A stretch of DNA of 64,000 nt, taken from Hysterangium stoloniferum. Lineage: Eukaryota; Basidiomycota; Agaricomycetes; Hysterangiales; Hysterangiaceae. The stretch lies in contig WHVD01000202.1 in the NCBI GenBank assembly GCA_015178975.1, forward strand, positions 1-64,000, written 5' to 3'. Both the position numbers and the translations under genes were made by a program. Shown here piece after piece: positions 35,501-46,348 of the stretch (position 1 is its first letter; every line of letters starts with the position of its first letter). The notes beneath the pieces were generated by a model. It saw only the letters and a list, made by a program, of their open reading frames with translations, was not told where the DNA came from and ran no database searches.

Positions 35501-37100
35501 ATGTCGAGTGCCTCGTCCCTCAAAGGAACGGTAGTTCAGATTGCATCGTACAATACTAACTTGCAAGGTTAATTTACCGTTCTTTATTGTTATTAGAACG
35601 TATCTGACTAGCATATTGATTTCATGTATGTACCAGGTGACTTGGGTGTACCACAAGATCTGGTTGACTGGTTGAGCCCCACCTTGACTGTATCTAATTT
35701 CCTAAGCCGCACCCCAAATGCACCAGACATTGTTGCGGTTGGATTTCAGGAGCTTCTCCCGCTCCACCTTGGCTGTACGTGTGCATTTTCTCCACCATTC
35801 AAGCCGTAAACCTAAGGTCAAATCCACCGGAGTCTGCGGGCTATCTAAATCCGTCATCAAGAATAGAGACGCATTAATTCGCTCTCAGGTAGAGGCCCAC
35901 GCTCCAAACAGGGAAGGGTATTCGCTGGTTGCCCATGAGGTCTTTGTTGGCGTTGCGATCCTGGTTTATGCACGGGACAGCGGCATTGGACGACGCGTGT
36001 GCGATGTTCAAACCAGCTGGACTGGCTGCGGGCCTGCCTGGATGGTGCGTTTGACAGAAATGGCGTTCTTTGGCGTTTTGATCAAAAATAGGGAAATAAA
36101 GGGGCTGTCGGGGTCAGATTCAGGGTTAAAGAGGCGGATGGCGGCGCTGGCGAGGTGTTCACGTAAGTAGCACTTGTGGTTTTTGCGTCAATTCTGCTTG
36201 ATCATTGGTGTTGATTTATATTTGTGTGTCTATCAAGTTTTGTTAACGCACATCTCACCGCTCATGCCCACAACTTACGTCAACGGATAAAGGACTGGAA
36301 TCATATCTCCACATCACTTCTCTTCCCTTCACCTGCAAATCCAAAGAAATCCACGACCATTTACGCGTCGTCACATCTTTTTTTCCTGGGGGACTTGAAT
36401 TTTCGCCTCGATATTCCAACAGCACACCCGCTCCGATCCGATTTGGTTCGCTTAAATCAGCATTTGAGCACGGGAGAAGGGAGGGCAGAACTGAAAGAAT
36501 ACGACCAATTATTGATCGAGCGACGGAAAGGCACTATTTTCCAGGGCATGTCCGAAGCTGAATTCTGGCAGTTCAAATGCAGTTATAAATTCAAGATCGG
36601 GACGGTGGACCAGTATAGGTTGCTTTGTTTTCCTTGTTTTTCCGTTGACTTTGTTATACTTACGCGCGCACCATCTCAGCACAAAACGCACGCCTTCTTG
36701 GACCGATCGTATACTATACGCGACATACACCGACTCACCGGACACCTCAAAAGTGATACCCCTTCTCTACACATCCATACCGTCCTACACGACCTCTGAT
36801 CACAAGCCCATTGTCGCCCTTCTCATCATTCCTCCCCCTATATCTCCCGACGACGCTGCCGCAGTCCCAATCGACGCAAGTGCCTCCGTTCCCCTCCTGC
36901 GCCACTCCTCGCAGTTCAAACCCGATGCCTACGCGAACCTGAAACGCTATACTGGAAAAGTCGTCGGACGGATCATCGGCGTGATTTGGTTTGTCTTTGT
37001 CCTGCTTGGATTTGGGAATGCAGCGCTGGGTGTGAGCAATGTTATTTTTGGCACGGGTGCGCTAGCATGGTGGCGGAAGAGGAATGTGGATGCGGTATGA
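35501..37100 (+). CDS. Inositol polyphosphate 5-phosphatase, tail-anchored (INP54-like)
   Basis: Removes the 5-phosphate of phosphoinositides such as PI(4,5)P2. Six exons (35501-35567, 35637-35774, 35833-36044, 36092-36162, 36238-36618, 36680-37100) give 429 residues. The endonuclease/exonuclease/phosphatase fold is seen in order: IASYNTNLQG, VGFQELLPLHLG, WTGCGPAWMGNKGAVGVRF, FVNAHLTAH, FFLGDLNFRL, TPSWTDRILY (family motif PAWCDRIL) and SDHKPIVALL. The end holds one or two hydrophobic segments (VVGRIIGVIWFVFVLLGFG and SNVIFGTGALAWW), then RKRN. A C-terminal anchor is the feature of yeast Inp54 at the ER, hence the inference. The 47-bp third intron is very short. Confidence 0.88.
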
Positions 37101-37675
37101 CTGAATTTCGTATTGCGGTTTTGTGTAAGAACTGTCGTTGTTGTGACTTTCCAAACGTGTGCGCTGGGGTTTATGCTCTCTGCTTTTTCGATATCATTAT
37201 ATTTACCGATACAAGCTTTTTCTTAGTAATTCATTGACAGTTTTTGGATGGACGGTACTAGTCGGGAAAGATATCAATTCACCGCGATTGAATTCACCTT
37301 GGTGTAAGGTGGTCAATGACTCGGCTAACTTTCATGTATATTTCAATTAGGCGACAGATTAAACAAAACTAGGAATGAAGTTACGTGGGGGAAATCGACA
37401 TGATGACATATCTTGAAACATCTGAGCAGAGCTACATTATCGATTTTAAAGGTCATGGAGCAAGATCGAATTTCTGATGGTCTCCAGAGTCAATTGTATG
37501 CAGTTGAGCGCCAAAGTGTGAGGAATCATATTGACACCCATAAAACATACAGCGGATGGCAGAAATATTTAATCAACTAATTTCATAGAGGGCATATGAA
37601 GCTGCGTAGTTCACTCGTGAATAGGTTTGTTATATATTGTTATATCGGGAGCACCTGGATCCTGGGAATCATGAC
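37101..37675. other. Intergenic after the inositol phosphatase gene
   Basis: 3' UTR followed by AT-rich unique sequence. Nothing recognised. Confidence 0.5.
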
Positions 37676-37692
37676 TGCCACGTGACTATTAT

Positions 37693-38239
37693 TATTATTA
37701 TTATTTTTTTTTTTTTTGATATATTTGTATCCCGCTTCAAGCAACAATGGCTAACTGCGGCTAGGGGGTGAAAAGGCCCCCAGAGAAACTATGCTACGGT
37801 GGTACGAAGTTCCGAGTGAGCTACGTGTGCGGAAGGGATTTTAGTAAGCAAAGGGGGGGCATGTTGATATATACATGGTATAGAGCTGAGGCCTTGAGGC
37901 CTTGGGCCGAAGCCCCAAGAAAAGCCCGAGATCCTGCTAGCAGGCGTCGACAAGGGCTGCAGGCACACCGAAGTCTTGCATTGCTAGTGCATAGGTGAAT
38001 GCTGGAGTCGGGGGTGGGTAGGAAGGGTAGACCGCTGCCAGGCAGCAGTCATGGTTGGTAGGTGCCAGTGACGTTCCGCAGACGACACTGGTGCGCGGCT
38101 GAAGGCTGCCGACTTTGACAGAGCAGTGAATTCAGAGGCCCCCAAACCTGTTCACTGTCATCCGCCTCTCTGCCCCTCACCACGAGCACTGGGGGCCCCA
38201 ACCCCAGAGGCAGGTGGTGGTCACGGAACAAGAGAGCCT
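37693..38239 (-). mobile_element. SINE-like retroposon with A-rich tail and 17-bp target duplication
   Basis: On the minus strand the unit runs from 38239 down to an A-run and TAA-repeat tail (37720-37693). Perfect 17-bp direct repeats TGCCACGTGACTATTAT lie at 37676-37692 and 38240-38256. Just before the tail it has GCGGGATACAAAT (37735-37723), nearly the same as the LINE tail at 19132-19120. No pol III A or B box was obvious, so a 5'-truncated LINE is an alternative to a true SINE. Confidence 0.8.
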
Positions 38240-38256
38240 TGCCACGTGACTATTAT

Positions 38257-39637
38257 CACACAACATTTGTTTTTGAATCTTCAAGTAGAAAGGAACTGCA
38301 TGCACGAGGCTGCACCGTGTATTGGATCGAGGTGCAATGCGTTTCTCTGTCAAAGTTTTATTTTTAACATTAACGAGGCTATGTATGCCATTTATCAGGC
38401 AGACAGGCAGTGACCAGAGTGGTCCATTCCCCCACACCCATGGCCGGCTTCTCTGAAAATAAATAAATAGAACTGACAGCGCGACAACTGCATCATGGCG
38501 ATATTTGGCAGCCGAGGTCCCGTCTACGGACGGCGTTCACCGCGTGCATCGGATTTTTATTTAATTATGGTAAGAGCACCGGGGCGATGCATGCATGCAT
38601 AGCCCAGTCCCGACTGTGTACACTTTCCGCGGATATGCTTGCCATGAGAGCACGGGGTCATCTGGAGCTCTAGACTGGGACTGTGATGGCCAAGAATACT
38701 CGCAGGGGCAGTGCTACCCTTGAAGCTTGAAGCTTGAAGCATGAAGCATGAAGCATGAAGCATGAAGCTTGAAGCGTGAAGCATGAAGCGTGAAGCGTGA
38801 AGCCTGACCCAACGCCCGACCCACCGACGAGGAGGCAAGGATAGCAGCGCAGCGGCCGTTCTTCTCCACACCCACCCCAGCAGGAACGTTCCGTAACACC
38901 GACAGCCCCCACGAAAAAAGGGGATCTCTAACTTCAAGTGCCGCCGTGCAGGACGTCTAAATTTGACGTTGTTCTCCCAATATGATCGCTCGGGTCAAGG
39001 GTTCCCAAATGCCGATTAATTAAACAGAAGTAGGACTATGGATCGAGGAAGAGAAGGGAAGGGCTCTGTGACAGGTAAGGAGGTATCGATGGATCATGGC
39101 GTTATCGTTTGAGGTCCTTACCAACCATAACAAGTCAAGTACCTCCTGCAGAAAAAAGAAAAAAAAAAGTAGAATGGCTGCTCTTATCCATATTCAGATT
39201 CACAATGAGAGCGCTTGCAGTGTCCGGATCCCGACGGAAGTGGGAGAGCAAGCGTACGATAGGGATATCGACATCAAATGATCATTATCACGCAACCACA
39301 AGGACAACAATAACCCAACAATACACCAGTCACACGCCAAGTGTGCAACAAAAAACGTACAGAGGGGAAAAAAAAGAGAGTCTGTAAAACACAACAGTAG
39401 GTTCAAGTTTCAATCCGCTGGGCTAACATACATACATGGGCGTAGCGTGTACAGAATAGTGAACAGGAGTGGTGAGGTATGGTATGTAGAACAATGCTGT
39501 CGGCAGGGAGGGGAGGCAGATGGGTAGCGCAGGGGATGTGATATAATATCGCTAGCGAAATTCGAATGATCCGCTTGATTCTCGCGGCACATGACGGAGT
39601 GAGAGTTGCTGATACCTGTAATTAAGGAATCAGGGAA
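38257..39637. other. Intergenic with a minisatellite
   Basis: Apart from the heptamer array at 38721-38804 and purine-rich patches near 39150-39175 and 39365-39385, no feature is recognised. The last part is the 3' flank of GID4. Confidence 0.45.
38721..38804. repeat. 7-bp minisatellite (TGAAGCN)n
   Basis: Twelve heptamers TGAAGCT/A/G/C in a row. Confidence 0.95.
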
Positions 39638-41057
39638 TCAGCCGATGGGCAGTGTGCAACCAGAATAAACAGTGACCCACGGCTCAGATTGTTGGTGGAA
39701 ATAATACCCGCTCATCGATGCCGTACCAGGTTTTTGTGTGTCGTCCTCAAGCTCCATGTCAGAGTCCCAGGAGCTATCATCCGATAATAAAGAGGTGGCA
39801 GTAGAGGCAGAGGGAGATAAGGGCAAGACGTCGCTCTTCGTGTGCACATCGGGTGGCTCAGCCGTCGTTTTCGAACGTGTATGTGACTTGTGAGAGTCGG
39901 GGTTAAACTCTACGCAGACATAGTAAAAGCCTGCACGAAGAACAGGTGAAGCTCAGCACAGGAACAAGGACGTATATTGAAATCCATATCCAACGCACCA
40001 GCGAAACTCGCCCCATTGATATCCCTCACCCTGTGATCAGGCACCAAGAATCTCTCCTTCCACCGCATGAACACGCAATCCCGGGCCCTCTCGCGCATGG
40101 TATGTCTCGGACCCCGTATTTCAGACTTGACACGGTGGAAGGCAGGAAAGCGGCCCCAGTGGGTCATGTCCTCGGTTTCAGACGCACCCCAGTTGTCTGT
40201 GATGAAGCCGTACCGCGAGCCGATGATTTCTGCGTCGAAGTACGTCGTGAGTTCCGGCCAGTCGTCAGTCAGACCCCGGATGCGGAGGTAGCCGCATAGG
40301 AATGAGGAGCTAAAGTCGACGTCCTACGCAAACTCGACATCAGCACCGCAAATAGAATGTTGACACATATACATAGCGCGATAAGAAAAGACGACGAGGG
40401 CAGAAGCAGTCGTCAAGATGCAGCTCTAACGCTTCCTATTTGGGAGCAGCGGAGAATACGCACCACGATGGTAACAGACACCTCATAGCTGCTCCGGCCG
40501 CTCTTTTGTGTGCCGCTGAACATGGCGCCGGGGTATAGGCAGTCCTGGCTATGAGAGCGAACTCGCAGGTAGCTGATGTCTGCACGCGGATTTGGATCGC
40601 TATTCGAGGGGACATGGCCGGGATGCACGACAGCGTGGCTCGGCGGGGTTGATGGTGGTGTAAATTGGGGCTCTTGGTGGTGCGACGGGGCAGAGATGGG
40701 CAATGCTAGTACCGAGACGGGCGAGAATGCTGGAAGGGAGGGAGAGAGAGATGGGGTGGGGCTGGGGGTGCGATAGGGCATGGGCATGTCCACGGCCACG
40801 TCCTCGATCGCGACGTGGTCTTGGAGTGGTACGATAAAGTCGAGGGAACAATCGATGTCCTTTACGGAGTCATGGTCCTTTGTTGTTGTTGGGGCAGCGT
40901 ATATCCGTTCTCGACACTGTGTACATACGATTGCGGCGTGGGGGTGGAGAAGGGTGACGGACTCTGGGGAGAGAGGCCGATGACAGTCTGAACAGAGCTT
41001 TATTTGAGGAGAAATAGGCTGCTCGAGACCGACGGTGTCGCAGTGCTCTGAGGGCAT
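39638..41057 (-). CDS. GID4: GID/CTLH E3 ligase substrate receptor GID4 (Vid24)
   Basis: Recognises Pro/N-degron substrates such as gluconeogenic enzymes for the GID ubiquitin ligase. Exons 41057-40464, 40323-39999 and 39930-39638 give 403 residues with consistent phase. The Vid24 beta-barrel is clear: YPGAMFSGTQKSGRSSYEVS, DVDFSSSFLCGYLRIRGLTD, WPELTTYFDAEIIG, HWGRFPAF, CVFMRWKERFLVPDHRV and DINGASFAGFYYVCVEF, ending in MSGYYFHQQSEPW. The N-terminal half carries CSDC and CTQC pairs (residues about 22-50), a possible zinc site, then a Ser/Pro-rich linker. A Ser/Asp-rich insert (SLLSDDSSWDSDMELEDD) lies before the last strand. Confidence 0.93.
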
Positions 41058-44000
41058 CGTGGAGGACGTCGAGGGTAGTGCTGAGGAGATGGCAGTTGGA
41101 AGACAAGAGAAGTTCCTGCTAAAGGTTCAGAATCAGAGTCAACCCTCACGTGCGCTCTTTTGACTCTTCCGCAACCAAGACAAATACGCGCACATACTGG
41201 ATATATAGGCCAGATTTTGCCTTGCACTCTTCGGAAAAACTAATTATATTCCTCGTTGTCTCCTTCCTCTCAACCACCACCATCAAGCATGGCAAAAATA
41301 TTACTCAAATCATCCTTGTCGTCGCTCACCACCCCTTCTAATTAAAGCCCCAAGGCGCTGTTCAAGACGCGCAATTCTCACTGGTAATGGCAGCCTTTGA
41401 CATGGCGTCTCTAGTAATTAGCCCACTGAATACGGCACGGTCAGCGTAACAGAACCTTCTGGTCATGCCTGGGATTTCGATGCGAAATTCACCCAAAACG
41501 TTGCTCTTAATATCTGCATTTTAGTACCGTGGACTTATCTCCCCCGCACACGCCGAAGACACCCAGTAATCTCACAAGATTGGCTTAACCGCCGTCTTCA
41601 AAGACGCCCTTGAGACGCCTGATCCGAGGCAATTACCTCAGCCAGGTGCCCAATGCACATGTTCCTTGTATAGCACCTCCGACGCCCGCAGTGTTCGAAA
41701 AGTGGAGTCCTCAGGGATCGTTAATTGTGTATGTCTGGAATGTCTAGTGCCCACTGGAAAACGGAGGGTGAATGCTGTTCCCAGCCCATGTACACACCCC
41801 TTAGATGAGATCTCCTCGGCGTCACAGCCCTACCGACCGTGTCGTATCGGCAGACATTGGTGCGGTCTCCTGTATAGCTTCGGTGGGAGAAGGCAGAATA
41901 GGCCTCGTCCTGCGACACTCTCATTATTTCTTCACGACTGCTGTATAAAATTGGGATGGAATATAATTATTGGCACTTGTTGCGATCGCTTGGCGAGAAC
42001 CCTGAGTATCATAAGTGGGGCTAATTTAGGCTAAAGCCAAATTACTTGCAAGCGTCTCAACATGTTACATATCATCGTTGGTGCTTCGCCCGACGCTCGT
42101 GCACGAAGAGCATGCTTTGTGTCGTGCTGCGTTGGCCGCAATGAATCGATGCCCCGTCGCAGTGATGCCCAGTTCTGGAGCGTTCATGTCCTGGTGGACT
42201 GATATACGCCAGCCGCGTGGTGTCATGATCCTGTTCTTTAATTATCCCAGGTGGGGTTTATCACAGAATCACAATTCTCCGTCGAATCGTGGCTTCCTCT
42301 CCGTCGTCCAATCAGGGACGCACGCCTGCCTGCATTGCACCTTTTCCAATATATGTGCGCGAAATACCGACAGCTGCCACTGCAGAGCTTATCATCCCAA
42401 GACATAAAAATCCCCTTCTACCCGGTCGCAATTTAACTCCTAATGTCGACCGATGGCATTCGCGTGAGTGTCCGTCCTGAACCCTGACATGTAGGAATAT
42501 CCACTGTCAAGGTTAGATGTTGTCCAGGGCACTTCCTGCCCGGTCTCATCAGCGTTCTCCGATTCTGAGACTCTGACGATACAACTCAGCAGACTTGTTC
42601 CGTATGATCTGCTTTGTGCCAGGACACCATCACCGGTCTACATTAAGAGCGAAGATGTTCCCATGGAAGTAACCTTCAAGTCGTCGCCGCCACCATTTTC
42701 ACTGCCTGATATAGGCGTGCTGGTTGCACTGAGCAAGTGTTTGGTTTTATTTTTATTTTTTTATATCTCGTTCTAACTCTCAATCCTCGAAATGTTTATT
42801 TTTTTATTTTTAAAAAAACCATCGCATCATTAGCAATCCAATATTCTCTGGCCTATCGTTTTCATACCCCGACCCGGTCCTGGAGATCCACGCTACACGT
42901 TAATCCATTTTAAACCGAATGTTCTAATTAAAATGGCCATATCCCACGTCCAAGTCTTAGATTCTGGTGTATAGCTTAGATTACCCCACTAATTGCGAAG
43001 AGGGCTTATTTATCCGCCACGTCAGCCCTTGCTGTTCAGGCAGTGTCAGGCACAGCATGCCCGATACCGATGGGGTAATAAATAGTCATTCGGAGCTCGG
43101 ACTCCTTCTGACGATCCAGGCTTACCGTCCCGCTGTACCGCAAGATCCGCCCACCGACTTCCGGAGGAGGCGCTATGTATACAGCTCGAGCGCGAACGTG
43201 CGCTCAATGATCCAAGCCGCGAACCTGAAATTAGGAAGGCTGCGCTTGTCTCTTATATTCTTGGACACTGTTCACGCATTAGCCAGGCTGCATACACCCC
43301 TGTCACCTGAGTCCTGGTGGGCGGTGCTGATGGATGATTTTGCACGTGCTAATTTTGTTCTCTGAGCTATGCAGCACTCGTATATATGGCAGCGGCTTGT
43401 CGCATCCTGCCGGTTTTCGCACGTATTCCGCAAGAAATTGGAGCCATCACTTTTCGCTGAGATCCACACAGGCAAGTACGCGCTGCCGAGCAACAGTGAT
43501 GTGCGTTGGAATATCAGCGCCTCCCACGACAAGATATAAGATAATCAGAAGAAATGCCACCCATCCTCTGTGATCGTGCCGTGATCGTATCGGATGATGC
43601 GATCAAAACCTCGAAACGCGCGCTAGACAATGTGCGACATCAGTTCTGGAATGCTCTTTATCATAAAAGCGAGACGCACGACCTGTGCCGATTAGGTTGT
43701 CATCATTGTCTGTTCCATCAATTCTCTTATGCTCAGTGCTGATGATCATATTTGACCATTACGCTGGCGCTATTTCAAAGTTCACACCTGCCTCCTGCCC
43801 TTTTGGATTTGGCAGAAAAAAAAACAGTTTTTTGCAACGAGGCGCTCGGCATCGGGGAATGACCACGCATTTACTGGGGCCCATTAGATTTTCGGAATGA
43901 TGGCTTGGACTCGCTGTACTTGGCTACTGGGGGCTAAATCGATCCTATCATTTTGCGACATAAATTTTAAATTACTTTTGCATTTAACCCTGAAGAGATT

Positions 44001-44758
44001 TTCTCGAATTTCAGCGCTACAACTCTTTTATTTGACGCACTGGCAGTGCGACACGCACATCGATCCCTGAAAAGGGTTGAGAACCGGGTGCGGGACACTT
44101 TGGAGGGTGTTTTTACAAGGCACGCGTTATAAGGCTGGATAGCTACGCCCCGGTCGCTGATCCCCCGAGATGCATACTTGGGTTCCAGGTATCTCCACAC
44201 CCAGGTTTGTTTCCGGTTCTTTGTTGCACCAAATATACGTTGCTCTCTGTCTGTTCATAGCACGAGGTGGAATACAGTTGTTTACCATAAGGGGTGAACG
44301 TCGTGAGATGGATCGCGTATGCCTTTTATATTTTGCAATTCCATATGAACAGGCATCCTTTCTAAAAACAGCCGAGAGGAGAGGCATTTCCAATCCGCTT
44401 ATTTGCTTTCCTCCACTTCCTGATAATTTTATGTATTGGAACTGGTTTGATCATCATGAATCATCCAATGACTATAGTTTAATTTTATTTATTTTTGGTC
44501 ACTTCCTATAATCACTGACATGTGTTAGGCATTTATACGCACAATACAAGGAAACACAGTTACCCTTTTGTCCCTCTCAGTACGCTGCATGCGAGCCCTC
44601 ATGCTACTTTTATTTAGGTAGGAGAATAGCTTGTTCTCAGCTTATCCGGAAAATTTAACGAGTATCATTACTATAAGAAAAAAAAATATGCTGTCTCCAC
44701 TAACCGTGAAGATGAATGATATTACCACTGTTGCAAGAGTAAAGTGACAAAAACCAAT
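41058..44758. other. Long gene-poor stretch
   Basis: The GID4 promoter lies directly above 41057. The remaining 3.5 kb have only frames without recognisable domains (longest ATG-type about 130 codons at 42967-43365) and AT-rich patches around 42745-42840. Nothing supported. Confidence 0.5.
44749..44753 (-). terminator. Pol III terminator of tRNA-Gly copy 1
   Basis: A TTTTT run on the minus strand, 5 bp after the tRNA 3' end. Confidence 0.75.
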
Positions 44759-44839
44759 ACTCGGAACGGGAGTCGAACCCGTGCCGCTTGCTGCATTAGG
44801 TAATGGAAGGCAAGCATGATACCGTTTCACCATCCGAGT
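44759..44839 (-). tRNA. trnG-UCC: tRNA-Gly(UCC) with 11-nt intron, copy 1
   Basis: Acceptor stem ACTCGGA/TCCGAGT, anticodon stem CTTGC/GCAAG, loop C-T-TCC-A giving anticodon UCC, T arm ACGGG-TTCGACT-CCCGT (B box GGTTCGACTCC). An 11-nt intron TTACCTAATGC sits one base 3' of the anticodon, the canonical site. 81 nt in total, 70 after splicing. Confidence 0.92.
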
Positions 44840-44896
44840 ATGGTGTTTTATGAGGGCCACAACTCTTGTGCACTTAATAACAAGTGCACCAAAGAC

Positions 44897-44902
44897 AAAA
44901 AA
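44897..44902 (-). terminator. Pol III terminator of tRNA-Gly copy 2
   Basis: A TTTTTT run on the minus strand, 4 bp after the tRNA 3' end. Confidence 0.75.
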
Positions 44903-44906
44903 GAAT

Positions 44907-44987
44907 ACTCGGAACGGGAGTCGAACCCGTGCCGCTTGCTACACAATGTAGTGGAAGGCAAGCATGATACCGTTTCACCATCCGAGT
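44907..44987 (-). tRNA. trnG-UCC: tRNA-Gly(UCC) with 11-nt intron, copy 2
   Basis: The mature part appears identical to copy 1. The intron is different in sequence (CTACATTGTGT) but again 11 nt and at the same place. The two genes are 67 bp apart, same strand, each with its own T-run. Confidence 0.92.
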
Positions 44988-46348
44988 GATAACATTAATT
45001 GACTTTTCATCATCCATAATGTCACACAATTAAGTATGAAAGCATTTAAATTTACGACTAGAATTGTATTAATATCATACACGATCGATAATAAATTGGA
45101 GATAAAATATTGGTAATACATATTGATCGGAGAAATACAATATAAATGCGCAGATATCAATATCACGATCACGTCTCGATCTATAATTTATTCCCTTCAT
45201 CTCCCGCTTCCTCGCCGTATCGATTTGGTCCTCGCGCTGCGATCCGGTGAGTCGAGCACCGTTTGAACACTCATGGTCCTACACTTGCCACCAACCAGCA
45301 CTATCATCCATCGATGACCCTCCTACCAAACGTCAACAACCGATGCCGAGATTCGTCGCGAGCCTTCCTCGGGGGCGTACTTTCAAACTGAATGTATATT
45401 TGTACAAAGAGCTGGCCATGGATGGCCATGGATGATCGGGTGTCGTCGACCCGGAATTCGAACGAATCAGCCGCGAGCTCGGGCAGGATGGGATGGGATG
45501 GGATGTCCAGCTGTTGGTGTGTGCCACATCACTATTAATACTAAAACACCGTTCGATTTACCGTACCATAGCAGATGCATCCCTTGCCTTCGTGAACCAC
45601 AGACCGACGCACTGGTGCTCTCAGCTCTCGATATCGCTCGCATACGGCGTCCTCGCGTCCTCGCCGAAGTCCACCATCCCCAGGTCAGGTGCCTGGACAA
45701 CATGCACTTGGACGGCATGCACGCCATGCTCAAAAATAGACATGAGAGCGGTCAGCGTGCACCATACGATGATCGTGTCGACGATGTACATGTATGTAGT
45801 ACGATATAAAGACGAGACACCTTGAACTTAAATCGAGGCTGACTTTCTGCAATTACGCATCAAACGAATAGTTCCTAGGCTGTCTGATTAACAATCAGGG
45901 TCTCAGTTATGAAAAGGACAGATAGTCCATGGGGGTATATATATATATATATACGTGTGCTGGAAATAGTTACGACATGGGATCTAGATAGCGACGTGAT
46001 CAGCTGCGCACTATGTTTCTTGATTAGGCATTAAAACCGCTAAACAATGTGATTGACAGATGCATCCATCGCGGGAAGACCTTTAAAAAATCATGAGTCA
46101 TTATCATCATATATGCCACCATGGCGGCTTAAAACGAAAGCAGATGGGGGAAAAAATGAAGGAATTAATTAATATCTGAGAACGGCAAATTTGGGAATCC
46201 ATGCAATATTTGATGCGAGTGCGGTCATGGTATGGTGGTGGAGGAAGGATAAAAGGAAACAACATCCAATCCAAAAAAAAAAATGAAAGAGCAGAAACAC
46301 GAAACAAGTCTAGAAGTCAAGGCCAAAGGTGAGTGACAGAGAACGCCA
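44988..46348. other. Intergenic
   Basis: AT-rich up to 45190. There is a GGGAT pentamer run at 45486-45507 and a (TA)n run at 45936-45952. No gene recognised. The end is the 3' flank of the casein kinase gene. Confidence 0.5.

Noticed and set aside
42967-43365. 132-codon frame
   Set aside because: No domain or homology recognised. A chance frame is likely in 3.7 kb of otherwise empty DNA.
45432-45825. Overlapping frames of 88-125 codons on both strands near 45.4-45.8 kb
   Set aside because: They mirror each other on the two strands and show no domain.
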